Assembly (NCBI GenBank): GCA_917880885.1
Contig: OU862922.1
Location: forward strand, 19,840,627 to 19,904,626
Direction of reading: 5' to 3'
DNA length: 64,000 nt
From: Limnephilus marmoratus
Taxonomy: Eukaryota; Arthropoda; Insecta; Trichoptera; Limnephilidae
The notes under the pieces were generated by a model. That model was not told where the DNA came from and did no database searches. It saw only the letters and a program-made list of their open reading frames with translations. The translations under genes and the position numbers were made by a program. This document shows, in pieces, positions 1-12,100 of this stretch (positions within the stretch are counted from its first letter, which is position 1; each line of letters opens with the position of its first letter).

Positions 1-783
1 ACAACTACATAAAATTGCAACATGCGTGCATATCTTGATTAGCTGCTATAGCAGTCATTTTGATGATTTGAAAAATTAAATCAACCCTAAATTTGCACAG
101 ACAACAAGTTTTTGCAAATGGTTATTGATTTGTATTCAGAGTATAAATGCACTAATATTTATTAGTGCATTTAACATGTGTCTCAAATGTATTTGTATTT
201 TTATGAAAGTTCATAAATATTTCATGAAGATTCCCAAAACCCATTTTCCATTTACAAAAACGTTTTATTTAACTATAAAAATGCATGTTTTAGTTGAACA
301 TAAAATTATATATTATCCTATGTACATTTATTTGTCAAGAATAATTATCACACTTGGGACATACACACATTTCTGTAACTTGTGGGATCCATATTTTTTC
401 TATATAAATCACATTGTTTGAACAAGTGATCAGCCCTTTAAAATACAATATACTAAAAAAAGCCTTTTTAGATAGGTTATTGTAAAGGGATTGTATCTTG
501 TTACATGGAAAAGTTATAGGGTTTTTTATTGTGTACCACAAAGGCATATTTTACTTCAGCTTTATCATTGAAAACATTCATAGATTGTAAAATAAAAGTG
601 AGTTGGTTTAACCCTCCAACCGCAGCAAAGTGGTCTTCTGTATTGTCTGTGCTTTGAACCCAATCACACAAGTAGAAAACCCTGTACTTTAGTACCCGAC
701 TAGGAGAGTGAGAGTGAGTGCCGGAGAAGAGGGGTCAGTTGTTTGGTTGGCTGTGACTAGACGAGTGTTGGTTGTGTACGCAG
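1..783. other. Non-coding flank, probably intron of the first gene
   Basis: AT-rich sequence with no reading frame that looks like protein. It ends in a splice acceptor (CAG at 781-783) in front of a GC-rich exon, so it is most simply the 3' part of an intron whose upstream exon is outside the window. Confidence 0.5.
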
Positions 784-871
784 GTGCACGAACGGCAGAG
801 GGCGCGCATGCGGACGCGCTCCGAGTGGTTCCTGCAGCCCGCCGCCTCGCTCGAGCTGCGCGTCTCCACGG
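784..871 (+). CDS. Penultimate exon of an unrecognised gene
   Basis: An 88-bp GC-rich exon between an acceptor CAG (781-783) and a donor GT at 872-873. The best frame has no stop and reads VHERQRARMRTRSEW followed by FLQPAASLELRVST, leaving one base that joins the next exon. I do not recognise the family. The case for a real exon is the abrupt GC rise, clean splice sites, and a phase that fits the exon at 5495. It could be misplaced if the gene uses another acceptor. Confidence 0.5.
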
Positions 872-3800
872 GTACGCCCCCCCCCAGCCCTCCCTACCTC
901 CCCCGCCCCAACCCCCCCCTCTCCACCCCGCGCCGCGCGCACGTGGACAACAAGACCCTCCTGCTGCTTGTGGCCTGCCTGGAATTCCTATTTTGATAGC
1001 CCGCCCCGCCCCTCCTTGTCGGTATTATTATTTTTTACCTTTTTAGTTGCAGAATGCCGTTTTGTTTGCGAGTTATCATAATTCCCCTCTCCCTCCCCCT
1101 CCCCCCTCCCCTGGATGTTGGCACGCTTACAAAGCACCCGGTGAACGGTGATATCTGCAGAACTATGTATACTTTGACCATAGACTTAATTATCAATCGC
1201 TATAGCTCTACAGGGGACACAATTAAATATTTTGCCACTGAAAGATTCCAAAATTCTTGTTGAATTACATTTTTCATTTTTTGATCACTAATTAATATAT
1301 TACATTGCATTAGTTTTTGTGTTATTTAACCACTCGAGCGATTACATTAGTTCATAAAATATGTGTCGAGCGACTGTGATTTCTGAGCGTTCGATTAGGA
1401 CATTCCCCTCCTGCATGCCTCTGAATTTTAATGTGGAGACATATAAACTAATTTTAGTGCTGTATAGCCAATGAATCCTCCACCGTTTCTATATTTCACC
1501 GTTTATCCCATAGTTTTAGGATTTAAAAAAAAATTGAATTGTAAAGTTTATAAATGTGTGATTCCGCATGTTGTTCCTTTGAAATTGTCTTATAGGGGTC
1601 ACATTGAATATTTTCTATTTCTGTATGTTGTCTTTGGCCTACTTGATAATCACAGATACAAATATATACTAGAAGACTCAATTTTTAATAGTAAACTATT
1701 TAAATAGTAAACTTGGGTAAGGTTCGAAAGTTTTGTATGAAAAGATATTTTATAATATTTTGGGTTTGCGGACTGTCAAAAATAATGCACTAAATTAGGA
1801 TATTTAATACAATTCCACTAAAACTGGTATTATTTCACAATGTAAAAGACATGACGCCGAGAATTCACACTTTGTTTAGAGAAAAACAGAAAAAAGCCAC
1901 AATTTTTTTTCAAATGAGTTAAAACACGTTAAATAGATAGAAATTTCTCCTACGAATACACAGGTAAATAAATATGTAATAAAAATTGAAGGAAACAAAC
2001 ATTTATGCCATTTTAATAAGCACTTCTTCAAGAACTAGAATTAACTTTTGTTAACTTGAGAATGTAAACAATATTAGAATTTAGATGCATTTACAATCGG
2101 CCACAGGAAGTATATATTGATAAAGTGGTTTGACGAAAGGTGCATAAATTGGCAAGCGATCGCTCAAGTTGTTTTGCAAATTGGCCATAATATGCCAAAA
2201 ATCGTTCAAGTGGTTAAGACAGTTTCGGTGCAAAGATGTCCTCTTCTTAGTGATTGTGCGATTGATGATAAATCTATGTCCCTCTAGCCCTCAATAGATG
2301 ACGGGTATCTTAGCCAGTAATCTATGGGCAAGCACGCTAGTAACTCTGTAATATTTGTGTATCTACTGATTTGATCAGGTTTGTTACAATACATTCTGTG
2401 TTTCTGCTTTGTGGTTGATCCTTCTAATTATTATTACACACTGTACATAAACAAAATTAATTTATAACAAAATGGTTCAAGATGGAAGTAACAAAGATTA
2501 CAAAAATTACAAATATTTTCAAAACTGTAATTTTGCTATTATTTTTCTGAAGTTCATAACTAACAAAAGAGATAACATTGAGCTGGGTTAGAGGTTAGAG
2601 AGTGAATTATATTTTATTAATATGGGTGGTGGTTTCAAAGCCAATATCCACTCGAGCTACGGGGATTTCTGAGTGTTTAGTTCTCGATTCGGCCATCCGA
2701 TATAAATGTCATACCTCTAAATATTAATACGGAGACATGAACTGCTTGCTGCAGTTTAAAGCCAATGAATTCACCTAGATTTCATCGTTTATCCCATATT
2801 TTTATGTTTTATAATTCATTTTAATTTCTTAAAACCACCTACCTAAATTTGGGTAATCATCACTCGAGTGGTTATTATAGAAAATGAATCTGTATTGTTC
2901 CATCTTGTGCTATTTGGTAATGAGTAGAGGGGTCAAGACACAGCTTTGTATTTGTTTATTTTTCAGCAATTCTGATCTGCAGCTTATATTATATTACATA
3001 ACCGAAAGAATCATTTTAACTATTAATTGTCTCACGAATGTCCGCTTGAAGTATGCATCTACTTATCACATATTGTGATGTTTTTTTATGACAAAGCACA
3101 TTTTTATTCATCTACTACATATTTCACAAAACTGAAATTTTAATTCATCATAAATAACTTTGTTTTGTCTTGGCCTGTTGTACATAGCGCAATAAAATAC
3201 TGATTTTATTTTAATTTTTCTTGTACATGCATAATGTTTGGAGTTTTTTTTTTGTAGAACTTCATTCATTTTTGTTATTAATATTTTTTAACGTTCCATT
3301 TGGTACATTTATTATATGGTGGACAGCTGTTTTCCGTTGGAAGAAATATAAAAATATACTTAGCAGATTTTAATAATGCAATCTAAGAAATATAATACAT
3401 CATACCTTTATTAAGTGTGTCCTCTTTTTCGTATTTAATTTTAATATTGACTCATTGGGCTGAATTAGCATTAATTTCTTAAATAATATTATTTAAAATA
3501 TTGCGAATAAGATGTGGAGGGAATCTAATGCAGATTGAAAAAGCTATATAAATATCTGAAATGTAGTTGGTTAATGGTTATTATTTGTTTTATTATCTAC
3601 CGATTAAGCCACATAACAAGTTGATAGCAAGTAACGTAATACATAATTAGTTGGGTGTAAAGATTAACACACATAACTAAATACTCATTATTTCATTCAC
3701 CCCCAGCATAATACAAACATGGCAATACTCGTCAAACAAACTGCAAGCGCATGAAGTTAATGTAGTTCAATTTTAGTGTAGCTACCTAATTTTGTTGTTG

Positions 3801-5694
3801 TAATGTTTCCTTATTAAAACCACAGTCAAACTTTTTCAATTTTAATGCAGACATTGTTTCGTTTTATCCAAATTGATATTTTCTTTCTAATTTTATTTGG
3901 CACCAGTACAATGTTTTTCTTAGCTTGTGACATGCAACGATAAATATTTGCAAAGTAATTTGTTTTTATTTTTCTGGTCTGAGCCAGTCCCTAAGTTCGA
4001 AATAGATCTCTAGGGTACTCGTGATTATTTTGTCCTATTGACAGTCACTGGCCTAGTCCTAGTATTTAGAGTCCTGTGTTTTTTTTTTAAATAAATTGAA
4101 TAAAGGATGTGAACCAACCTTGTTATTCATACTCCTTTGATACTTTTTTTTGAACCACAAGGTATGTCCATACTCGCTAAGTGGTTAAAGATATATTTTT
4201 TAACTGATACTCTCTCACTCTGATATACACTTGATAATACATACACTTTATTCAAAATGATAATTTTAACCCTGAGACTGCATCAAGTCATCTGCTATTA
4301 GTATATATTCATAATAGGCCTAAAAATAAGGATACATTGTTCAGGACTATTTTTAAAAAAGTCGTGTAATGATAATTTTATTCATCACGCTTTTGACCAG
4401 CAGTTGTCATTTTTTCCTTATCTGTTTTTAAATTACAACATTAAAATATCGTGGTTTAGGACTAGGCCAGTGATAAAATGTATGCCTTGGCCAGTAAAGG
4501 GTAAAACAAAATTGTAGGGTTTGAACTTTTGACTCATTTGACTTTTGGGGTATTTATTTGTGTTGCTCTTCCTTCTCCAGTTTCCATAGTCACTTGCCAC
4601 CATGCGGGCATTTGCCCTGATGATGAACATCGGCTTAACCTTCGCTTACCCAAAATGCCAACTTATGTTACCTACATTCTGTATTAGGCACCAGCTATAA
4701 ATTTAAGTTATTCCCAAAAAATATATTTTATTAAATAATCGCATTATGTAATTATTAATTTTATAACAGTCGTGAAATAATTATTTTCACACTTAACTTT
4801 CAAAAAAGCTAAGAGAAATGCCATGGTTATAATATACTATGCCAATTATGTGTGAATTTTTCATTCCTCTTCAAGTTTAATATTAATAATAATTAATAAT
4901 TTGGTCATGTCAAGAGTTAGAATAATAGATGAGTATGTATGAGTGTGAATAAGGCAAGGACTGTATGCCAAGACCGAGTCGTTTGGCGGTCCGCCAACCT
5001 CATACTCTTGCGGAAACAGCTTGATGTTGTTTGTTTTTGGGGTGTTATGCCATGTTACGCTAATACGGCATAACGCCCCTAAAATAAACAACAAAAATAC
5101 TTTTGGCCGTGAAAATCTAAAATCATTACCAGCTTGATGGTTAATTAATTAAAATAATTTGTACATTTGTCGTTTTTGTGAAAAATCACCTCAAGGGCGC
5201 TTTAAATTTTATATTTAAATGTACACAGTACACACTATTTAAAATCATAAAAACTTTTCCACGAGGAAAAGTGAAAATAACTCCAATATTACTAACTTGA
5301 TAAGGTAATGGTTGCGTGTCATCTTGGGATTGTAAGGATTGGAAGTTTTCAATGTTTTGGTAATGGGAAGGTTAAGAATTAGGCAATCTATACAAACTGA
5401 ATAAATAAATTCCCCAAAAGTCAAACAATACAATATGCATTGTATTTAAAACATTTTGTTAAAGTTGTGTCTGGTTGCGGTGCGGTGTTTCCAGGTGGCG
5501 AGCGCCGCAGTAGCCGTCGCCGTTCCCGTCGCGCGGCTCGCCCTGACTCTGCCCGCCGGACTGAGGCGGCCCTGCGCCGTCGGGCCGCCGCACCCGCAAC
5601 CGCCGAGGTGGCGCTCGCTCTGCAGCCTGGCCCCCTCCCCCCGCCGCCCCCCCGCGCCTCCCTGCCCGCGCTCCCCGCCTGCCTAGCGCACTGA
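784..5694 (+). CDS. 3' part of an unrecognised gene (two exons, Arg/Pro-rich C-terminus)
   Basis: Joins exon 784-871 to exon 5495-5694; the split codon G|GT gives glycine and keeps the frame open to a TGA at 5692-5694. The joined tail is about 95 residues. A possibly folded N-terminal part (SEWFLQPAASLEL) leads into a basic Ser/Arg stretch, an Ala/Arg block and a Pro-rich end. Composition suggests an intrinsically disordered, nucleic-acid-binding or scaffolding tail, but composition alone cannot give a function. The gene's 5' part lies left of the window. Both exons are far more GC-rich than their surroundings, like the exons of the two recognised genes here. Confidence 0.4.
1327..1560 (+). 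repeat. Dispersed repeat, copy 1 (CTCGAG-bounded)
   Basis: Shares with 2650-2882, in the same order, the words ATTTCTGAG, GGAGACAT, GCCAATGAAT and CGTTTATCCCAT. It starts with AACCACTCGAG; the second copy ends with CTCGAGTGGTT, an inverted version of the same word, suggesting terminal inverted repeats. Confidence 0.5.
2650..2882 (+). repeat. Dispersed repeat, copy 2 (CTCGAG-bounded)
   Basis: Second copy of the 1327-1560 repeat, with the same block order at roughly 70-75% identity by eye. It carries the right-hand end CACTCGAGTGGTT, which is itself palindromic. Family unknown. Confidence 0.5.
4916..5045 (+). mobile_element. RTE-type LINE 3' tail fragment
   Basis: Contains CCAAGACCGAGTCGTTTGG followed by a pyrimidine/purine block ending in a short GC motif. 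The same order occurs at 39391-39470 and, inverted, at the 3' end of the LINE at 52010-53045. Only the extreme 3' end survives. Confidence 0.5.
5029..5135 (+). repeat. Short hairpin element (GGCATAAC family), copy 1
   Basis: An imperfect inverted repeat: the arm at 5035-5053 containing GGGGTGTTATGCC pairs with GGCATAACGCCCC at 5067-5080 across a loop of about 15 nt. The block is followed by CTTTTGGCCGTGAAAATCT. Both blocks recur in the same order, inverted, at 28706-28800 inside a mariner. Confidence 0.5.
5495..5694 (+). CDS. Terminal coding exon, unrecognised gene
   Basis: Acceptor TTTCCAG at 5488-5494, stop TGA at 5692-5694. In the spliced frame it starts GGERRSSRRRSRRAARPDS and ends PRASLPALPACLAH. 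Another frame (VASAAVAVAVPVARLALTL) is also open for most of the exon; splice phase from exon 784-871 favours the Arg-rich one. Codon-level evidence is weak because the segment is extremely GC-rich. Confidence 0.4.
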
Positions 5695-5814
5695 CCCCGG
5701 CCAGCGCGCCTGCAGCGCCGCATGCGAGGACTGACACTCTAATCACAATACAGCAACACTGCATTGTCATTGGCACTCATTCCAACAACTCATTACAACA
5801 GCTCCTGTAAAGGA

Positions 5815-6480
5815 CTGCAACACACTAATTATTGTACTATCTATGGATAAAATGCAGCTCAAAATATGAGTAGAATGCAAACTCTTGAGCATTATCCGTG
5901 GATACAATATAATACAATGCGAGCACCGATAATTGAGTACCTAAATTTGAACACTATCTATGGATAGATTGCAAGTTAGGACTACATAATTTGAACGCTG
6001 TCTGTGGAGAGATGTAAGCTCCAAATACGAGTGCTACTATTAGAATGCAATTTCCAATAATACGAGCACTATCTAGTAGAATGCGAGTTCCAATAATGGA
6101 GTATATATTATGAGCGCTGTAATGAATGGAAGTTTCGGTAATGGATTACATCATATGAACATTATCTAAGTATAGAAGCGCTTTAGCATTATCTATGGAC
6201 AGAATAGAATACAATCATCTATGGATAGAATGCAAAGCCAGGATCACACCTGATCTATTTCATAGAATCTATGATATAGATCAGTGAGAACAGGCTTTTC
6301 TATGAAAGAGAAATCCAAAGCTGAATATACTTCTATAAATTGACCATAAATTCTTAAAGAATAGATCAGGTCTGAACGTAGCATAATGAGTTATAGAGTA
6401 TGAGCATTATCCATGAATAGATTTTCGGCTTTGAGCATTTATCTATGGATATAATGAAAGCTGTAGCAAAGATTTGCATT
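5815..6480 (+). repeat. Degenerate tandem repeat (CTATGGATAGAATGCAA)
   Basis: The words GAGCATTATC / GAACACTATC followed by TATGGATAGAATGCAA recur about every 50-65 bp, for example near 5840, 5880, 5950, 6000, 6070, 6190, 6220, 6400 and 6435, often followed by TTCCAATAAT. Spacing and sequence have drifted, so this is an old array. Confidence 0.6.
6241..6376. repeat. Short inverted-repeat element inside the tandem array
   Basis: CACCTGATCTATTT near 6246 is answered by AATAGATCAGGT near 6360. A second palindrome, CTGATCTATTTCATA / TATGATATAGATCAG, occupies about 6249-6283. It interrupts the degenerate array, so it looks like a small insertion. Confidence 0.45.
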
Positions 6481-7591
6481 TTGGATCTGGATAGAAAGCA
6501 TTGGAAGAGTGCAGACTCCACCTATGAAGCACATAATATTGATAATGTTATCTTATAATCTATAATGGATATATTATGCAATGTGTTTTTCAAAATTGGT
6601 ACTGATTTCTTGAAATATGCCAAATCGAGATGGACATCAGTACAAAATAACACTGTTGACAGTAGAATGTGTCTTTCGTATCTGTGTTAGTAAATTTCAC
6701 AGTTGATTCAAAAGATACATGTTGACATTTATTTGCTAATCAAAGCCAAATTCCAACCGCTCACCACAAGTTGGATGCGGTGCGGAATGCTGTAAGTTAT
6801 AAGTAGCTAAGTTATGTAGATCTCATGCATTTTGCCAGTCTAGATAATATAATATATGTATCTGAGATGCTGTACTAAAGCACAGCCCATGAACATAATC
6901 AGTCCACTGAGATTGGACTATGTTATTATTTTTTACTATAAACTGGCCGAAATGCACAAAGTTTATTTGAACAAAGAATGGTCGCCCAAATTGAATTGAC
7001 TAATAGAATTAATTTTAAAACTGTAATTTCTATAATGATTCCAAAACATACAATTAATGTGATTTAACTATGTATGTTGTATGTTCAGAAAACAATTTAT
7101 TTATGTAAACTTTAGTAAATTAAGATCATTTTATTATTGCTAGATATTGTACGAAATTTGTTTCCTAGTTATTAAGTAAAAGAAAACACCAGTGTGAAAT
7201 ATTGTTTTTAATGTAAGTAATTATATATTTATAGACTCAACTTGAATCTTACTTTTGACTCAATAATTGAGTATTTTTATATTGTACCATGAATATTTTG
7301 AAGGTAAGGCTTTCTTTTAATTATTATATTATACAATGTAACGAGTCGGTGACGTAGGACGCAAACGGTAGTCAGGTTATTAAGTGCATTATGTAGTGTG
7401 TGTGCGTGTGTGCGTGCTAGTCACTACTACGTATATCTACAGTCGGACAGGCTATGGAGTACTTTAACTAACCTTGCATATTATTCATTGATATTGCCAT
7501 TGATTTTTCTCAAAGGTAGTAACTACGGATATTTGTTCTGAATTAGGTGTTTCTGTATTTTTTCCTTGGCATTAGTTGTTTGAGTGAAATT

Positions 7592-7828
7592 TAGGTTTTA
7601 CATCATCCCTCTTTTCAGCCCGATTCCTTATAGAGACCAAAGACAAGATCGCTATTTTCATATCTACGATTTCAATTCGCATCGCTGCAAACAACACATG
7701 AACCATGTTGTTTGTTGTGATACCAACTGAAATTGTAGATATGAAAATAGCGATCACGTAAAGCGAAAATCTTTATCTTTGGTCTCTATACGGGAATCGG
7801 GCTGAAAAGGGAGATGGTGTAAAACCTA
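7592..7828. mobile_element. Palindromic MITE with TA ends
   Basis: A 237-bp near-complete inverted repeat. The left arm starts TAGGTTTTACATCATCCC and the right arm ends GGTGTAAAACCTA; the arms run inward over roughly 105 bp each through TCAGCCCGATTCC, GAGACCAAAGA and ATTTTCATATCTAC. TA at both ends is consistent with a TA target duplication as in Tc1/mariner-type MITEs. There is no coding capacity. Confidence 0.75.
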
Positions 7829-8330
7829 CATAAGATTGGCCTGATCGTCTCCATAATCTGGAAAAAGACTAATTTTACAATGAAATACATGATATCAAAT
7901 AACACTAGTGTCAATAATGTCTGGCAAGCACGAGAATCCTTGTATCCTGTGTCTGGGAAAAAGTGTTCATGACTAAGCTTGGGTGTTTGACTCACTTTTG
8001 TATTTATTCGCAAGGAAAGAGAGTAATGATTGAGGGATGTGCCTATCATATTATTATGTATAATCTTTAGGTACTTTTTAAATATTGGAAATTTTTAATG
8101 TATGTTCACAAAGTAGGGAGTGCTGATCAAATTAATTTTTATGTATTTTAGGGTGTATAAAGAAAATTAGCAAGTTTGAGAAGAATATTTATAGAAAAAA
8201 AATGAAATGATAATGGTAGTAGTGATGGATGAATGTTAATTTGTATCGCTTGTTGTGTCACTATTGATTATTTTACGACCACACATATTTGAAATGTTTA
8301 TAAGAGATAAAAATTTATTACTAAAGTACA

Positions 8331-9101
8331 TACGAGGGCGTATCCAAAAGAAATTGAAATCATTTTTGAAAACTGTGTCTATTTAATTTTTCTACTACAA
8401 AACCTTCCAAATAATCTCTCGACCAATTTTTTTATATACCCTGTCCAATCTTTTTTTCCATTCGAAACATTTTTTAAATTGGTCGTCTGTGATACTTGAC
8501 AGCACCTTTATCATTTTTGTCTTCACCTCAGCAACGTTGTCTCTTTTCATTTTTCCCCTGCGATGTATTTTCAAAAATAAGTGGTCCATCCAAAAGGAAG
8601 CATTATTGTATTAGAACAACCAGTCAACTGCCACAAATCAGGCTTTTCCGCTACATAAATTTGACACCCATAATGATTTTGCGACATTTTCGTCAGTTTG
8701 GGCCGTTAAAGGGCGACCAGAGCGAGGTTGGTCATGAATTAACTTTTCCACTCTTCTGAAATGAAAACCACTCAATCATTTGAGTTTTCTCCATAACTTC
8801 GCTGCAATTATAGGCCGTATTGAACATTCCTAGAGTTTCTGTGCCAGTTTTCCCAAGCAGGAATCAAAAAAATTTCGCGCTGTTCACGAAAATTAACCAT
8901 CACAAAACCACGAACACGCAACACAACTGCCACCAAAAAATTCACACCAGCCGAAAGGACGACTTCTTTAGTGCAGTTCTTGGCATACGACTGGGGAAGG
9001 GTAAATGTACATCTTCCTACCAGTAGAATAGAATGCAGTACTACAAAAACTGTACCCCCCCGCGCAACATCAGTTCGGTTTCTTTTGGGTATGCCCTCGT
9101 A
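8331..9101 (-). mobile_element. Deleted mariner-type transposon
   Basis: Terminal inverted repeats of about 28 bp: TACGAGGGCGTATCCAAAAG on the left, and the complement of TTTCTTTTGGGTATGCCCTC GTA on the right, with TA at both ends. The minus strand carries remnants of both ends of a mariner transposase. An N-terminal region near 8600-8900 has stops and frameshifts. A C-terminal piece at 8395-8589 includes the VAEVKTKMIKVLSS and CFEWKKRLDRVYKK segments typical of that family. At about 770 bp against the usual 1.3 kb, the catalytic centre is missing and it cannot encode active enzyme. Confidence 0.75.
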
Positions 9102-12100
9102 AATATTTGGACTATGTATATATATTTTTTATCAATGTTCAGATGCTATAATGTAATCAAGTGTATGTTTTAAAATTGTTAATAATTGAATTATTGACTT
9201 AACTTGCCCTTGGGAATTGCTTGTAATTGTCAAAAATTCACCACAAACCTCTACATCGAATCGCTTTAAATGTTTCCTGCTTGATTAGCATATGTTAGAC
9301 ATATAAGAACCTATCGTACTATTCTGCATTCTAATCTCTTGATAGAATCCTTAATTTTCTGGTAAGAAGATTTACACATTTGTTTCACTACAACAAATTG
9401 GCCGACTACCGTCTGGCTTTGAAATGTGAAAACCAGCCTTTTACATTTCATTGCCGAATTAAAAATATGTATTTCCCGAAGGGTGAGATAGTTTTTTCTT
9501 AAACGTTCCAAATGATAATTAGAGGCTATTTTTGTGCATTTATATATCTTGTTTAAAGATGAATATTACTAAAACTTTTTGTGGTGTTTGTTTCAGAGAA
9601 TTTCCTGATCAACACAATTATTTTATTTTTCTTCTTTTAGATAATATTCCTTAGAACAATCACTTCCAGTCTTCTTAACTTTACTATGGCAGATTTGCCG
9701 ATTCTCTAGTACGTACGTGATCTGGTGCACAATGCATTTAGTATAAATAAAAGTATATTTAATCTTATATATAATGAGGATGTATGGCTGAAGATTTTAG
9801 AGTAAGTTGTGCCATTTGTATAAAATATCTTGTTGTCGTTCCATATTTTATTCAGAATATTATAACATTCAATTCCCTAAATCAATATGTGCGTGTTTTG
9901 ACATTTATCATATTGTAAAAGATATTAAATTTAGATGTTTATATTTATTGTAATTTTTCGTTTTTGTCTGTGTTCTTTTAAAAAAGAGAATGTGACATCC
10001 GTTGACAATTATCCTTGTTACCAAACGAGTATTGTAAAATACGTTTTATGAGAAAATAGCTTGGGAAAGTTCATCACATTCTGACATCAATTTATTTTTT
10101 TGATTCACAATTTTATCAAATTGATGAAATATTTTTGCAAAACCAATTTCTACATACATACTTGCCAATAGGTTGTATCTATTTCCAGTATTTTAAAAAT
10201 TCATATTATTTATTGTTTGTAGGTTTTTGATTATATTTTTTTGTGTAGAATTTACTTCATAAATATAAACAAAATTAGCTCTCTGCTAAATGCGTAAGCT
10301 TGGTAAAAATATTGCACTGTTTGTTGATTTGTATTAAAATGGATTATACTATTAGCTTCATCAAACATTATTTGAAATAGCTTCAGCGGCTGAATAGAAT
10401 ATTTTATTTAGAAAATTGGAATTTTTGTAAATTAACATGCTTTATTTATTAAACTATATTTTAGTGTGAATAGTATTATTGTTGAATTGTAGTTCAATTC
10501 TTTTCACAAATGAATTATGATTGGTACGGCTGGATTGGGGCCATTATTTTAATTTTGTATGGAGTACGTTTTGATATTTGAATCCCGCCCTTGATATTAA
10601 GACTGTTTTCTTCCTTTAGACACTTTACGTGCTGCTTGAAAATGAAAAGTATTTTTATTTGTCAAATACATTTAATCATTCCATCTCAATCGAGACTATA
10701 CTTTTGCTTGTACGCGTTATAGTGTGTATTTACTGTATTTAATTATCTAGTTCACTAATTAACTTTATTTGAGAATTTAGTAATAGTAATAGTGTAATCA
10801 CATTAACTATTTTCAGACCATCGTTGCTTTATTGTATTTTATATAAATTACCACTTTCCAAAAAGGTGCTTTATGTACGCGCAATATACTCGCAAAAAGG
10901 CATTGAAAATCACACAAATTAATTTCAACTAAACTAACAAATTATTTAGAAAAAATTGAAAATGATTCCTAAATATGCAGTATTTTCCCTAAACTGTTAG
11001 CATTCTTAAGAGGGCATTACCAGAGAAAACCGGAAATACGTCATTTTCAAAAAAGTTTTTAGACGTATTGACTCTTTTCCACAAAAAATTATAAATGGAT
11101 TTCAAAAGATTGTTCTTTTATCTAGCATTCGTATGTAATAAATTTTGAGAATTTTTTTTAATTTTTAGTATAATAAGGTTATTCCATAGGTCATTGGCAG
11201 ATTTGTTCAATTTTCAAAAAAGTTTTTGTATTATACCACACCCATTTCAAATAATATAATCATGCAGTAAAATAAATCAATACATTATCTAGCAAACGTA
11301 TGTTTTAGAATTTTAATTTTAGTTTCAATAAAATCATTAAAAAATATGTACGTACATGTGTTTCTTGGCGAAAATTGGTCGGTTTGTGTATTTATTTGCG
11401 CACTTACAAACTAATATATTTCAGATTTTTTTAACATTCTTATTAAATTTAGACATTATTGAAAAATGATAAATACTTATAATCAAAAAATAACTACAAA
11501 AAGTACATTATTTTAATAGTTTTATCATCACGCCTTTCAGCATTTTTGGATGAAGGTATAAATTAAAGCTAATTTGAATTGAAATAAATTCGATATTGAG
11601 TTATAATTTAAAAAAGCTGGTACGGAGAATAATTAATCTTTCTCATTGTAACCGCCCTGCACGATCGTAAGAACAACTTTCGACGAAATGTGGATTTTCA
11701 TCCGCTGGCTGGTTAAACGCTCTTAAAACTTTTTTATTGAAAAATCATATGTTTTTGGCAAAAGTTAAAAAGTCTATTATTATAACTTGATGCATTTCTG
11801 CAGTTAGCTGATTATTTGTGATTGACATTTTGAGATAGCTGCAAATGTAGGTTCATTCTTTTAACTGAAATGGTATCTGATAAACATTTATACATTAAAG
11901 TATTCAACCATTCTCCGACACAGCATCCCCAAAGAGGATAGTGTCCCTTGTCTATATTATTATATAAGAGAAATGTTATTATATTGGTGTATTTGAGTTG
12001 CAAGACTTATCAGTTATGTATAGTTGGTTGAGTTGGCTATTGCTTATCCTAAAGCTCGTTAACAAATGAACTGAGAATCTTGTATTGTTTCTAAGAAGTT

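Larger units (their letters stand above)
872..5494 (+). other. Intron of the first gene, with dispersed repeats
   Basis: A 4.6 kb AT-rich stretch between donor 872 and acceptor 5491-5494. A pyrimidine/C-rich tract follows the donor. It holds two copies of a dispersed repeat (about 1327-1560 and 2650-2882), a LINE 3' tail (about 4916-5045) and a short hairpin element (5029-5135). Nothing else in it looks coding. Confidence 0.5.
5695..7591. other. 3' flank of the first gene; no coding sequence seen
   Basis: Downstream of the stop codon lies AT-rich sequence with the degenerate tandem repeat at 5815-6480, then unstructured sequence. Part is likely 3' UTR; several AATAAA-like words occur but none can be assigned as the cleavage signal by eye. 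Confidence 0.4.

Noticed and set aside
5421..5776. Minus-strand Arg/Ala/Gly-rich frames opposite the terminal exon
   Set aside because: Shadow frames of a very GC-rich exon; splice signals and phase support only the plus strand.
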